Assembly (NCBI RefSeq): GCF_001039355.2
Contig: NW_019776025.1
Location: 1 to 62,000, forward strand
From: Lingula anatina
Lineage: Eukaryota; Brachiopoda; Lingulata; Lingulida; Lingulidae
Direction: 5' to 3'
Length of the DNA stretch: 62,000 bases
Part shown: one piece after another, positions 1 to 12,659 of the stretch
Layout of the letters: each line of letters begins with the position of its first letter
Numbering within the stretch: the stretch's first letter is position 1
Notes under the pieces: generated by a model
Databases searched by the model: none
What the model was told of the DNA's origin: nothing
What the model saw: the letters and a program-made list of their open reading frames with translations, nothing else
Made by a program: the position numbers and the translations under genes

Positions 1-2438
1 ACGAGAAATTGACTAAACATGGGAGAAAAGAACAGATTTCAAGAAATAAAAGCTAAAAAAACAACAGATTCATGGCACAGATCTTCAGCTCTCTTTATAC
101 CAACATCAATGAACAATGTCAATTAACTTCTGTGTACTGAGCACAACTACCGGTACAGCCTACCCAAACCATTCGGACACATTGTGTATTTTCGCGTATT
201 TTCAAGTCATGCTGGGTCAGATCAGGTCAGATAAGAGGTGCAGTGTTTACTATAGGCAAGCATAGAAAAAAATCAATTAAAATTTTGATGTAAGTTATTG
301 AGTTAAGATTACATGAATTTCTTTAAGTCTCTTCAAAAAATATGTGACTGCATAAAATCGCTACCCTGGTTTAAAAGTTGCACTTTTGAAAGTAAATTTT
401 GCTGTTTTTCTCTGATCTGACAGATCTAGAGATTTAATTTGCAGAATGCAGCATTTAATAATTCTAATAAATAGAACAAAACACAATTATGATATATGTA
501 CCCAAAATCTGGTAAAATTGATTAATTCTTGTTAAATGGATTGGCTTGTCGCTAGAGAGGTGAAGGCAGGGTGACCAAAGAAAAACAGCAGTCTGAAGTA
601 AGGGACCCAGACATTAAATGACCTTAAAATGCTGTCAATTGATTGGCTGATATGTAGGTTAAGCAGGTTCTGTACTTAAACGTGCAAACAATACTTCCTT
701 TTCAATGCCATTTTCTTGTATTCTTAGGTTAAGATACACAAAAATTTGGAAATTTTAAAAGTCCACGGTGGTTTACTAAATTTTAAATTACTAAATTCTT
801 GCTCAATACTTCTTTTAGAAGGGTATGCATGCACAGTTATCACTTTCAAATTAAAACACATAGGGGAATATGTTCAGTTAGACATAAAGAAATGTCACTT
901 TTCTGTAACATATTCACTGTTTTTTTTAACTACTTATTTGAAAATTAAATAAAGCTTTAAAAGACATGGTTGTTAGTTTATTACATTCATGCTAAATGAA
1001 CTCACCTCATTGGGTAGAATATATGAGCCTGGACTTGGATAAAATGTCAAGGAGTTCTTAATGAAAAAAAGTCATAACAACATTGCTGTGCATCTTAGTT
1101 TGACAGACCTGGTTAACAGCCAAGTTTTGATCAAAAACAAAAATAAAATTGCCGTAAGCAAACTTACATTTCTTGGAAGTAGGGAATTTTCCATTTCTAA
1201 AAATAGTATTTTACTTATTAACTCCACTGATGAAGTGTTTAGAAAACAAGCAGAAAATATGAGCAATACAATTTTTTATTTCTTTTAAAAAATGAAATGA
1301 AACTTTTCTGCAAGAAAAAAAATATTATAGAAAATTTCAATATGATACTTCTAGCCCCATAGCCAGCAATTTCAAAAGTAGATCTTCAGGCAAGAAATCC
1401 TCGTTTATCTAGATAGATTTTACTCAGCGGGGACCTTCTCCTGGCAAAAAAGGAGGGTTCTTTTGAAACAAAAAGGATACACTTGCTCTGGTATGTAGGT
1501 AACTTCCACTGGGCCTGTGATTGGGCTGGAGACATCACTTTCCAATACTGAAAATAATTCAAAAAGATACTTGTTACAGAGGGAAACTGCATGACACTTC
1601 ATGTCAATATTCTTGGAGAAAATAAGGTTAAAATGCAATCAAAACCAAATTGGATGACATTCCTGCATGGGGGAGTAGTAATTGTCTTTGGATAGATAGT
1701 ACATGTACCCTGCACGTGCAAGCTTGTGTGTATGTGTGCGTATGTGTTGTGAAACCATTAATCTGCCTTTAGGATCAGTGGGAGGGGGGAGGAGGGGCTT
1801 ATAGAAAGAGTTTCCAGTAAACTTTTAAACTCTGATTGGCCTTGCATCTAAGAGATGGTCATATTTAATTTACAAAAAACTGTAGACTAACATTGGCAGT
1901 GCGTGTGGGCACAGTCTGCCGTGTGGCGGCAGTTCACAGCTCTTTGAAAGGCCTAGGCCTATATCAAACAATATTGGGTGGATAAGTACAATTGAATACC
2001 TGAAGCATACAAATCAGTCTAGTCTGGACCAGCCTGAACCGACCTTATAAAACGTAATATGTTTTCAAGCTTTGTGTAACTGCAAGCGCAAGGCATTGTT
2101 CCGTGCTGCCTTAGCACTTTGTATTCAATACAACTATTATTTAACCGTCAAATTTTCATCGTGCATATGTTTACAACTATATTTTTCTATTCTCCTCCCC
2201 GACTTCATCTTTCCGGTCAACTTATTACAGACTTTCATCTACACTCACGAAGAGATTATTCTAAATCAGTTAAACACTTAATCCAAAACTTTCTCTCATT
2301 TTGTATTGTTTGGTGATTGAATACCCACGTGTTGTTGGTACATACATATGTTATCGTGTTGTGAAAACTACAGTACTACTACGTACAGTACTATCTTTAT
2401 TAAAATGCAAATCATGTATCAAAAGACTCCAAACTTAC
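1..2438. other. Probable first intron of the PAR-3 gene; no exon recognised
   Basis: This stretch lies downstream (on the minus strand) of the PAR-3 first coding exon, so it is inferred to be intron. It is AT-rich with only short, low-complexity open frames, none of which resembles a known protein. It holds a degraded copy of a dispersed repeat near 1,350-1,500. Confidence 0.5.
1350..1500. repeat. Degraded copy of dispersed repeat family C
   Basis: The segment shares the string 'tagccagcaatttcaaaag' and a following purine-rich 'aaaaaaggagggttcttttgaa' type core (approximate) with copies at 15,077-15,273 and 35,634-35,850. The terminal inverted repeat is not clear here, so the boundaries are approximate. 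Confidence 0.35.
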
Positions 2439-2697
2439 CAACTGAAACAAACTCGTTGTCATCAAGCACGGATTTAATTAGGTCAGCAGGATCGAGAATG
2501 GCCCCTCCTTGTGTTTTACGAACTTCAAATACTTTTTCAATCTCGGTCACATTTTTGTTGGAATCATGCTCAACTGCTCCGCTTTTGTTTCTCGTGTACC
2601 GACGGAGTGCCTCTTCACCTAGCCAACCTATAGTTTCATTCCCCCTGCTGCAGGGAACTGCAAACCACTCGCCCCTTACTCGCACCGAAAGCTTCAT
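2439..2697 (-). CDS. PARD3: PAR-3 polarity protein, first coding exon (partial gene)
   Basis: The minus-strand exon starts at the ATG at 2,697 (MKLSVRVRGEWFAVPC) and runs 86 codons to a donor (GTTG|GTAAGT) after 2,439, leaving phase 1. The pattern MK-V-V-(x)-VPC, then L--EA--RY, then GAILDP-DLI-SVLDD matches the N-terminal oligomerisation domain of PAR-3 (PARD3/Bazooka), which begins with the same MKVTV-like start and self-associates at the cell cortex to build the PAR-3/PAR-6/aPKC complex. An in-frame extension upstream to 2,772 opens with TTG, not ATG, so it is probably 5' UTR. PDZ-encoding exons would lie beyond the left edge. PARD3 and PARD3B cannot be told apart here. Confidence 0.62.
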
Positions 2698-3074
2698 TCT
2701 CTCTTCTTGTGTTCTTGTTTTCTGTGTGTTGGGAAACTGCGCTTTTATTTTGAGCCCGTCAACACTCCCCAAGCCACGTGCTTATTTATGTTGTCGCGAA
2801 AGCGGCGTCACAATGGGCCAATCAGAAGCCCGAATTTCAGACACACCTTTTCTGCGTGTGTCTAATGCTGAGCACGGTATGCCGGGGAAAAAACTTTCCT
2901 ATATATGAAATTATTCTAAAGCAAATGCATCAATTCATCGTCTTTCGACAGTAAAAAACGTAAAGAAGTTATCTAGTTCAAAGTATTGATGATTAGTTTT
3001 GCATTTCGTGTGAATTATCATTCTTGCTTTTCTATACATCCAGAGGCACATCCGCTTTGAAGCTATCATAAAGC
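2698..3074. promoter_or_regulatory. Divergent promoter interval between PAR-3 and TOMM6-like genes
   Basis: Only 377 bp separate the two divergent start codons. The interval holds an E-box CACGTG (2,775-2,780) and a CCAAT box in NF-Y-like context (GGCCAATCAG, around 2,816-2,825). No TATA box is obvious. Its GC content is higher than the flanks. Bidirectional promoter function is inferred. Confidence 0.45.
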
Positions 3075-4040
3075 ATGGCAGGCAGAGTAAAGAATACGAT
3101 ATCTTTCGTGAAAAGCATATATAAAGATGACTTTAGATGGTATGTAACAAAAATATTTTTTAACAGTGTTTGGTTATTTTGAGCCTGGTAGATTTTTTTT
3201 ACTGTAATCTGTACAGAAAATTGTATATGATGGCATATAATAATACATTGCATAATTTACATTATGGCTTGATCATGGCATAATGTCCTCCACAGGCGAC
3301 ACACAAATCGAAACATAATTTATTTTAGCAGGGATTAAGTGGCATATAAAGGGCAAAAAGTGCAATATAAAGGATAATTTGTCAGGTTATAATCCTTTCT
3401 TATTATCCAAATGATGGCCAAGAAAGGCAAGGTCGTTGATGTTGTTTTGTTCTTCTTCTGTAACTTTGGATTGGTTTCGGTTTTAAGTTGGTCTGGCAGT
3501 GAACATGCCTCAACATTAAACAAAGGTAAAAAATGAGGAAAATTTGCCAAATTGTGGACTTAAAAGGTTCTAGTGCCTGTGATGTAATTATTATTGGATG
3601 TTGTAATTGGTATCAACAGTCTTCAACAGGAAAATTGCACAAAATTCATGCAGTGCTACACATGTAACAGGGTACATGTAAAAAATCTCCATTATGAGTG
3701 CTAACTCATGAATATTGTGCTGCTAGGAATTGACTGACCACGAGGACCTGATCTTGTATAAGTTGAAGCATTGTTTGACTTTATTGTAAGTCCAGTAAAA
3801 TTTATTTTTTCCTCTCACTGCTTGTGATAACACACTATTGGATGTATATATGTCACCAGGACATTCACTCTGTCAGTAAATTAAAACTTGCTACACACTG
3901 TAACCAATATGAATTATCAGTTTTTTCCCTTTTACAGGTCAATAGTGAAGAGTGCAGTTGTATTTGTGGGTGGAATTTTACTAATCCAGACCATTGCTAA
4001 TTTGGAACCAGAGCCATTACCAGCAGCTCCCCAAGCTTAG
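3075..4040 (+). CDS. TOMM6: TOM6-like mitochondrial import subunit (55 aa)
   Basis: Two exons, 3,075-3,139 and 3,938-4,040, join in phase 2 to encode 55 residues. The protein has a short basic N-terminus (MAGRVKNTISFVKSIYKDDF), one hydrophobic segment (about residues 25-42) and a proline-rich tail ending LPAAPQA. The order 'basic/aromatic - DF-R - single TM - acidic loop - AP tail' resembles animal TOMM6, a small tail-anchored subunit that stabilises the TOM translocase in the outer mitochondrial membrane. Both splice sites are canonical (ATG|GTATGT; TTTACAG|G). Identity rests on a short match; another small mitochondrial membrane protein is possible. Confidence 0.5.
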
Positions 4041-4631
4041 ACCAGGTAAATTAACCACAAGGTCAAGTATTATGTTTTAATATTGTATGGAAATACTAGT
4101 AGAACTAAGATGACACAATAATAATGGTTCTGGAACTTCCTTAACAGAAGTGTTATGTTTTATTTAAAACGGGGGTGACACAAATAGCAGTACTAAAAAT
4201 TGATAATTTACTAAAAAGTTCTTATATAAAAAATAATTGAAGTTTTAACAGTGACTAGAAAAAAGACATTTGATTAAAAAAAGTTGCATTTACCTTCCTT
4301 TGATATTTCAGGCAAGGATATTTATGCAATGGAAATATCACAGTTAAAAGGAAATTGAAGCCTCAGGGATACAACTGGCATGACAAAAATATAAATGATA
4401 AAAGACTCGAGACATTTTGCAGTGGTTTTGAGACACTGAACCCAGAGATGCAGGTTTCGAGTGCTGTGATTGGAAAGAGACAGCTATCTGAATACTAAAT
4501 TTGGATAAAACCGGCACTTGGACTTTGGAATAGACTTGAGATGTGTTGGGGAAAAAACAATTTTTATGTGAAAAATTACACAAACAATATGTATACTTTT
4601 GTGTGGTGTAACATGTTTATATACGAATAAA
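4041..4631 (+). other. 3' UTR with an intron, and poly(A) signal, of the TOMM6-like gene
   Basis: Five bases after the stop codon is a donor (CCAG|GTAAAT at 4,046) with a matching acceptor (ATTTCAG at 4,311), so the 3' UTR appears to be spliced. The last exon runs from 4,312 to beyond the AATAAA at 4,626-4,631. The junction sits only 5 nt from the stop, too close to be expected to trigger nonsense-mediated decay. Confidence 0.5.
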
Positions 4632-5094
4632 GGTATGTTCTAAATCTGAAAGGAACTGCTTATTTTGATACGGTATTGTTTCTATTGGGTATTTCATTAA
4701 AAAACAGTGAAATATGGCACATTTAAATATATAAATCAAGTTGTGATTAAAACTACCATAACTGTTACAAAGTTTAAGCTACCATAACTAAATATCCTCA
4801 ATTTGAAATGGAGGACGAAAATGAAGCAATATGGTTTTATGTTAAAAAAGGATTTCAGCTTGACATTTGGGCATTTAAAAAGGAGGGGTGTTGAAAACAT
4901 GTTAGAATCAATTATTCTTCACGTGAAATAATAATGAGGGATGATTTTAAACGTATTTATTTATAAAAATGGCTTGATTGTATGTGTTATTAAATGCATA
5001 ACCGATTCTGTGAGGAGTCTAAGAGAATTGTGAATTCGTCTTGTCTTGAGATATATCGGTGCACATTTTGTTTTGTTTTTAAAACGGACTCACG

Positions 5095-7325
5095 ATGTCC
5101 GGAAGCGAAGAGTGGGAACTTGAAGAGGTAAATCATAAGTACTAAGTGTGTTGTGGGATTTACAGGTGTTGTTTTTATGTCAGAGAAAAAGTTCCATTTT
5201 ATTCTATATCGCGACAATTCGGTTTTTAAATACTCCAAACAGATTCATCTTAAAGAAACAGCTTCTGTCAGTCGTCAAATTTGTTGACTGCAGCCCAGTA
5301 CATTGAGAACAAGAACCAATACTTTTTTTTAAGTTAGATATTAGGAACTAGACATTATTGCTTCGTCCGCCATTTCATTAAAAGTAAATAAAACCTAAAA
5401 CTTCTTCTTTTTGCTTTTTGATTTTTTTGGTTTTTTTTTTTATTATTATTATTATTTTTTGTTTTGTTTTTTTATTTTTAGGAAGCTATTGTAGTTGTTG
5501 AGCTGTCGGGGATAATAGACAATGACACTGTCACAAAAAAAGGCACCAAATACAAAATATTGGTATGTAATATTATAGTGCCTGTATGTGTAAATCTGCA
5601 TTTGAATTTTATACATAAAAATTTGCTAGAAATTAACGGCTTTTTGATGTCTACAGCTTTGCTCTTCTTTAGAAGACTTTGCACTGCATGTTACAATCTC
5701 TCTCGGAGCTTTCTGAACCTGAATAAGGATATTTTAGTTAATGCAGGTTTTAACTCTCTCTCTCTCTCAGGGTTGGTAAAAATCAAAATCTGATTATTCA
5801 GACTCTGATCATGTTAGAATACCACATGTGGTAATGGTATATTGATAAAGTAAATAAAACACAATAAATATGGAGAAGGACATGCTGTTGACACTTATAA
5901 GTATGGAGTATTGAATAGAGGGAGGAGATCAAGATACCGAAATGAAAAGTAACATAATGTAACAAAATAGGATATTTGAATTGTGAACAAAATTGAATTG
6001 TAATGGCTAACTATTAATAATGTTTATATTTTTATTGTCTATCCAGGGTGCAGAGACAGAACAGCCAGTGATGCAGGTGGATCGCTACATATTTGTAGGT
6101 GAATATGAAGACACAGTAGGAGCTGCTATCATCATGGAGCCAGACCCTACAGGTGAGTGCATTTATAAGGTAATTAAATTTTGTGTTTGTGCTTGCTTGT
6201 TTTTGATGAAGAACCAGGGTGTATTTTGTTAATAAGTTGATGAAAAAAAAAAAGTTGATTTCACAGAAGAAAAGGGCACCGTATTTTATAGGTTTGTGTT
6301 AATTTTTTTTTTCAATAAAACATCATAAAAATCAATCAACTGCTCATATTTAGTAGACTGAAAAATCTTTTCAGTTTTGTGAAAGTGAATTTCAGTTGCA
6401 AGTTGGGGATGAATCAAATGTTGTAGTGTACTAGTAATTATGACTGTTACGTGACTATTAACAACATTTTTGTCTTGTTTTACCCAATCATATGATGCTT
6501 GATGTTATCTCCAGAGAGTGATCAAAGCAAACTGAAGTATAAGTGCCATACATTAAAGAAGTTGTCTATGCAGAGAGCTTTCTTAGAAGCGAAAGATGTT
6601 GAAAAACTTGCAGGTGAGGGAATGTGAAGTATAGCGTGGGGTCCAGGGGGTTACCTAGGCCAATGATATTTTTTGGCTCCCAAAAAGTCAGAAGTCTGCT
6701 GATAGTTGGAAAATATTGCCTCCCCGAATTTCGTGTGACCAGTTGGCACAATATATTGACTGTCTCCCAATGTGAATAAAAACTGTAACAAACAAGAGTA
6801 ATTAATAGGTTTTACTCTACCTAGTTGAGTAGTATTTCCTAAAGAAAGGTTATATAGATGCTTGTGTAGATATACCCTTTATATTGCTATTTTAAAGATT
6901 TGTTATTTAAGATGCTACAGTCAATATATGCAAGAAAATATGCAACAAAATTTGAGTCTCTTTTCAGTGACAAAAATTAAGAAAGTTGTTAGATTTTGCT
7001 AAAATTTTCATAAACCATGGGACAGTTAATGAATAGTTAGTTAATCCTTTATTTCCTAGTTGAACACAGGGCGCCCACCAGAGCTCTCCAACAGGTCCTT
7101 GTCACAGTTAATGGATGTTCAAGATAAATGGGACTCTCTTCTGATTTTAATTAGCAGTCTTAGCTTTTATCCATTCATAATCAAAGCATGTAACTTTCTA
7201 CCTTTCCAATTTTCTCTCTCACAGGCCAATCAACTGATGGTGCAGAGCAATTAAGTGAGGGTGCTTCACATGAAGGTGCAGAGGTGATGATGGAGGGAGC
7301 TGAAACTGAAGATATGAACCAATGA
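5095..7325 (+). CDS. GTF3C6: TFIIIC subunit 6 (general transcription factor 3C polypeptide 6)
   Basis: Five exons: 5,095-5,127; 5,482-5,562; 6,047-6,152; 6,515-6,613; 7,225-7,325. They join in frame to 139 aa, with GT-AG introns throughout. Diagnostic segments shared with human GTF3C6/TFIIIC35 are VVELSGIID, the PVMQVD...FVGEYEDT-G block and LKYKCHTLKKLSM. These make up the triple-barrel domain that pairs with GTF3C5 in TFIIIC, which binds the A/B boxes of tRNA and 5S promoters for RNA polymerase III. The C-terminus is short, acidic and Gln/Glu/Met-rich; the human protein (about 213 aa) has a longer acidic tail. The ATG is the first in the exon, preceded by purine at -3. Confidence 0.93.
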
Positions 7326-9441
7326 AAAGCCCGCATTGCCATCAGGTGGTAAAAAAGGATCAAACAGCAGGAAGTAGTGCTCTCCTTGCTGCGGAGAAAG
7401 GGTAGTACCCTGAGTGGGCTTTAAGCCAGCTAAAGGGATGGAGCACATGATAGGTGTCCGTGCATGGTCAAAGGCAAGAGAAATTGGACCAAGCTTGAAG
7501 TATAGCATGTCAATAGCCTGTTATTTGCTGTAGGCTGAAACAAGGTAGTTAATCCTGCTTTCCAAAACATTGCAGGTGGTGTTGTTGTTTTGTATGGAAA
7601 CAAAGCACATAAGCTGTATTGGACACAAAAACATAGCCCTAGTTGAGTTTGCAACACCAGATTTGATGCCCTTTTATTAGTGAAAACAACAAGAGTTGGT
7701 AAATCTTGTCAGAGATTTATGGTAACATGCTTTAGTTTGGTTGGTTGATAGTGTGAAGTAATAGAATTTTACTTCTGGTTATTATCAAGCACATGATGTT
7801 GTCATAAATCTATAGGAAGTTATTTGAGAAGGGGGCTTGTCAAAACTTTCCCAGCCCTTCTCATACGTCAAAGAATTACAGAATTGATACCAAAGGAAGT
7901 AGAGTCAGTAAGTGGAGAAGACAATATTATGTTTATCATGATAACTTCAAGTTTTTAATTGGAGGCTGTTACAAACTGAAATTTGAAGAAAATCTTTGTG
8001 ATTTTGAATTACAATTTTTAATTGGTGAAACAGAAGTAGATGACATCACATACCCAAGGCTGTCATTTAAAAGCACCCTGAGGTGTTCAAAGATTTCACT
8101 TTTAAATATATGTATTTTCATCCCTTCTGTTAACGATGCAGTTGTATCATTTTGACCATTTTGAATTTTTTAAAGATTAATCAATTTGAAATTAAAATGT
8201 TGAGATATCTGAATAGAATGCATTTTACAATAAAAAAGAATGTTTTGTTACTATGTTATGTTGCTTTATTTTCTCAATTTAATTTGCAAAGACAATTAAA
8301 ACATTTTTCATGTGAAAACATCCAGTCACAAGACCTCAACAAAGTCAATTTTACCAAGGATATTTTGAAAAACATTTCTTGGATTTCACTGAAATATCAA
8401 TTTGACACTAAATCTGCTTACATATATAAATGTGAAGAGAACTTTGCGTTCAAGTATTTCTACAACAGCTGCCAGCTGAAATGGATTTCACATGGTAATA
8501 GATCTGACTAATAAAGAATAGTGAAGCAAACCCAGAAGCTTACAAGTACTTGCATTTTGCTCAAGGTTAGCATGAGCCTAGTCTACTAGCAAATACATTT
8601 TACAATTATGTCATATGGATAAATGTGGAAACCAAATGGAGCAATCTTAAATTGTTTGAATAATTAGTTTGTGATATTCTAAAAGAAAACGAAGTAATAT
8701 CATCACCAATTGTTTAAAATCTTAATAGTTAGTCTCAGTGCAATAATATAAAGGAAAACTGAAAGTTTCTCCAGCTAGGTGTTTCACCTAATTCTAGCAA
8801 TTAACTATCAGTTGCTTTTAAGCAGTAGAGTGTATCATGCAATTTTCTAGTAAATTTAATTCTGAGACAGTACAGAAGTTTTTAAAATAAAAATCACATT
8901 TTTTCAACCTGTACAAATTATTTTTTTTTGACAAAAATATCACATGCTTGCAAGTGCCTTAAGCAGTAGTTTGTTGCTTCAATATTTGGATACAAAATAC
9001 ATGCACACACTGATTGCCATTGTGGTTTGGAGTACAATAAATACACCAACATGTACAACAAGTAGTAATGAAATCTCGTGAGTCGATACTGTAAAATATG
9101 AACAGTTCAGTTTTTATACACCAAAACTATCACATTGCACTTCAACTTGCAACACTCTTGCACATATCAATATATAAAATTAACTAAATTAGTATTAATC
9201 GCTTTAGTATATATATATAGTCTTTATGCTGGAATGAAACAGATACTTTGATGTTTAAAAAGCAAACAAATTAAAATATGTGAACCTAGATATATTAACC
9301 AAAAGCTCCACCTTCAATGGCAATATGCCATTTTTTTTATATACCCTAAAATGCTAAATCCAAATAGAAGCCGAATATCAATTAAGTACATGAAAGACCA
9401 TGTGATTATTATGTTAAAAAAGATCCATCTCATTCCTCAGT
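7326..9441. other. Convergent 3' ends of GTF3C6 and CYB561D2; no further gene seen
   Basis: The interval probably holds the 3' UTR of GTF3C6, with candidate poly(A) signals near 8,230 and at 8,510-8,515 (AATAAA), and the 3' UTR of the minus-strand CYB561D2 gene. A 119-codon open frame (8,152-8,511) has the Lys/Asn/Phe/Ile composition expected of AT-rich noncoding DNA. Confidence 0.45.
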
Positions 9442-12400
9442 TCATCCTCTGCGATTCCTCAGTCTTGGTACATAAGAATTTGTCGTCTGCAGGGCCACAA
9501 TGAGAGCAAGCCACAGCGGACACATGAAACAGACGTACCAAGCACTTCCTGTGACATTGGAAGTGAACCAATTAGAAAGCATGCCCAACATGAGGCTGAC
9601 AGAAACCATCAGGTACAATATAATACCAGAGGTGGCGTGAAGCAACTTCTGTTGAAAGAGGGACATGTAAGACCTCAGGATGTCGGGAAACCATACAAAT
9701 CCTACCATCCCGATCAGGATTTGCATCACCAGGTAACCCACTGTCATAATACCTAAGAATCCGTGCCAGGAGGTAAAGTGAGGCTTGTTGTGCAAGATCT
9801 TGTTGTACACAATAACAGAAACGCCAGTGGCTGCACACACGCCGCAGAGGATTTGAAGGATTTTGTGGACCATGACTTTAGTCTTGTGTTCTGCTTTTGA
9901 CAACATGGAACTTTCTGGTGAGAAAGCCAGTATGGCTTCCACCATCAGGAAGGTGAACTGAAAATACAGAACAAAAATGATATAAAAAATTAGCATATTA
10001 ACTGGGGCTTGAAGCAGTCTGTTAACCCTGGCCTAGATCTTATTTTAGTCTTTACTACCATGTTTATCAGCCACAGTTATGTATTTATTTTAAGGCAAAC
10101 TCAATATATAATATGTAGAGATCTTTTTCTAAACAACTGAATATACAAAATGTTCAAGGTTGAGATGAAGCAGAGGAATTTTTTAATCTACGGGTCAGTC
10201 AAGTGATGTGATGCAGATTACTTTAACTATATCAGATTTCATTTTCATATCTGACCAACTGTACCTGACAAATGAAACAAGTTCAAAATGATTACTCACC
10301 GCTACAACCATCAAGGTTGGATGCCATGAAAACAAGCCTACAATGAAATGAAACTTATAAATGATGGTTTAACTTATATGATCTTAAAATTATATATCAC
10401 TCTACATTAAAACTACTAAAGTACATGTAATTATGCTAAGTCTTATTACTATACATGTAGTGATTAAAGTACAGGGTGTCTCATCTTATGTCAAAAGAAA
10501 TGAATTGCCATTACAAATATACTAGTACTAATAAGTGAAAGCAATATGTTCCCTTTTTCAAGAGTTAACCAATATCAGTATTTCATAAAAAGTCATTTCT
10601 TAAAATAGCAAGAATATTCCAATTGAAATCTTGAAGTGATAACTACTACCAAACATTTCCAACATGCAAAAACAGCAACACTGTCATCTATCTTTTATCC
10701 GATATGAAGAATATTCCGTTTAGCCCTTGCTAATGTGAACAAAAAATCAATATCTAATTTTCTGCTGCATATAAGAGAAATATGTCGTAGCACTTCATTA
10801 AAAGATTGGCTTAAAATTTCAACCGAACCCCTTGAGAAAAAAAAAGAAAAAAACTGCCATTAACAAACAATGAGTAAACATCATTGCCCTCAACAAGGGC
10901 TGCATATTAATTATGTGCACTTTTCTTCAATGCAAGTACTAGGGTAGAGTACAGGATTGTGTTATGAATAAGACAGAGACATATCATTCTGTTACTATTT
11001 AGTAAAAAATCAATCTGTGACCACGGTAGAGGATAAAACATCATGATGATACAAAAAAAACACATACTCTTATAAAACTTAAATCAAGCAAATCCCATCA
11101 CTTTATCAATATAATCTCCAAATTTCTGGGGGTCTCCATCTTCAAAAGGCTTCAGTTTGGACATGTCCATATTGGTCAAAAGATTTAAAAGGTCACTACA
11201 TGTCCCATAATACAAATGACCATCTTTGTACAGCTGATGAGCTAGCTCAATCTGATGGTTCCCCATAAGTTTCTCATTAATGACGACAATTAAAGGTTTC
11301 CCAGCATGCAGTGTTTCCAACACGCTGCCGGCTCCTGCGTGGCTAATGACAAGATCAGATTCTTTTATGTCATCTGCTATCAAGGGCTTTCTTCTATACA
11401 CCTCAATTTTCAGCTCCTTGAAGTGAGTGACGTCTGGCTCATAACTGCCCTGTCCTGTCTGAAGAGTGAGGTGTCTGTAACCAAGCTTATGTAGAGCTGA
11501 CAGTATTTCAGAACAGCACACTGTCTTTATGAGGTCATCAAACTGGGTCGTGCCCACCGTTACAAACAGTTTCTTCATTTGGTTTGGGTAAAAATGATAC
11601 AACTTAAACCTTAAACAAACTTGAAAATCTCCTCTTCTGTATTCTGAACTTCTCACTTGTGATACTGTCTTTTCAGTATGAAAGTTGACTGGTTTCAGCT
11701 AATTTTCTTTCTAGTTTAGAGGCAATTTCGTTATGGTTGCAGTCTTGAATATCCTTTTGCCTTTGGTTAGTCAGAACAGTTCTGTTATGTTCTTCTTGCC
11801 ATCACTTCTGTAAAGAATACAAACAATCTTGGTCTAGAAGATGAGATGTCCCATACTGCTGTGTGCTGTAACTCCTGCTTTGATGTGGTTTAGTCTTTGC
11901 ATTAATTTGTACTAAGAAAAATAACTGAAACTGGTACCTTAAGATGCCATAGAAATAATAATTAACTAGAAAAAATTATGTGTACTACTGAGATGATGAA
12001 TAACAAAGTTGGTTATGAGGAAAGGGGATTTTTTTGTTGTTCCAAACAAAAGTGAAAGCAAAATTAAGGGATCAAATAGGAGTATTACTCCAGTTTGACT
12101 TGACAATCACTTGTTTTGGGTATACCAGTACACTGTACTTACAAGCTAGGCTATAGAACCTAAATCATAACAAAACGGGTGCCTTAAAATATCATGGAAA
12201 AAGCTTTTTTTTTTTCAAACATAGGTACATAATATGGATGATGAACAAAAGAAAGAGATTTTTTTTCTTTTAAAAAACTAAATTTGAGGGCAAAATAACT
12301 GAAATACTACTCCCTTATTCCAATAAACCAAAAGCTCAGGCCAGAATAAATGTTGCAGTGTGTATAAGTTCTTACAAATCTTTAAACCTGCACCGCGTCA

Positions 12401-12620
12401 AAGTGAAAGTGAACAAAAAACATGATGAGGTGGAACTTGGGAACTGAAACCGAAACAGAGCAACGTGTCAGAATCACCAAAAAACTAAAATTCTCTCTAA
12501 AATTACCATCCTAGCGCAAAATAATTACTTACTTGACCCTGGCCATGCTGTGTAGACAACGAAGGAGGTAAATAGCACCACTATGAAATGCGCAACCATT
12601 TCAATAATCAGAAATATCAT
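9442..12620 (-). CDS. CYB561D2: Transmembrane reductase CYB561D2-like (cytochrome b561)
   Basis: Minus-strand exons 12,533-12,620 (exon extends upstream to an acceptor at 12,660), 10,300-10,337 and 9,442-9,957 join to 213 aa (human about 222). The protein has about six hydrophobic helices and the four heme-ligand histidines: H35 (FSWHP), H73 (VHKIL), H107 (WHG) and H149 (LHATSG). PGSSLFSWHP, AFSPESS, LHATSG and GMLSNWFTSNVTGSAWY closely follow human CYB561D2, an ER/endosomal transmembrane electron carrier that passes electrons from cytosolic ascorbate to luminal acceptors such as ferric iron. The start is uncertain: ATG at 12,620 is the only in-frame ATG in this exon, and an upstream exon may add residues. 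Intron 12,532-10,338 contains ALG13. Confidence 0.9.
11084..11578 (-). CDS. ALG13: UDP-GlcNAc transferase catalytic subunit ALG13
   Basis: A single uninterrupted exon of 164 aa starts at MKKLFVTVGTTQFDD (ATG at 11,578; the frame is open further upstream but the family starts here). It shows the GT28 C-terminal fold motifs: VTVGTTxFDDL at the N-terminus, then DLVISHAGAGSVLETL and GKPLIVVINEKLMGNHQ-ELA, the UDP-GlcNAc-binding core. ALG13 pairs with membrane-bound ALG14 on the cytosolic ER face to add the second GlcNAc to dolichol-PP-GlcNAc in N-glycan synthesis. The length equals the yeast/short animal form; no OTU or Tudor domains follow. It lies wholly inside a CYB561D2 intron on the same strand and has no introns of its own, which suggests an intron-loss or retroposed copy. 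Confidence 0.93.
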   Translation of the reverse strand: MKKLFVTVGTTQFDDLIKTVCCSEILSALHKLGYRHLTLQTGQGSYEPDVTHFKELKIEVYRRKPLIADDIKESDLVISHAGAGSVLETLHAGKPLIVVINEKLMGNHQIELAHQLYKDGHLYYGTCSDLLNLLTNMDMSKLKPFEDGDPQKFGDYIDKVMGFA

Positions 12621-12659
12621 CTGCCGACAAGTTACCGTCTTTCCAAATGGAGCCTTCTT

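Noticed and set aside
2348-2908. 186-codon plus-strand open frame
   Set aside because: It is antisense to the PAR-3 first coding exon and its promoter; the minus-strand frame matches a known domain and ends at a proper donor.
8152-8511. 119-codon open frame after GTF3C6
   Set aside because: Lys/Asn/Phe/Ile-rich composition typical of AT-rich DNA, no domain, and it ends at a poly(A) signal, so it is probably 3' UTR.
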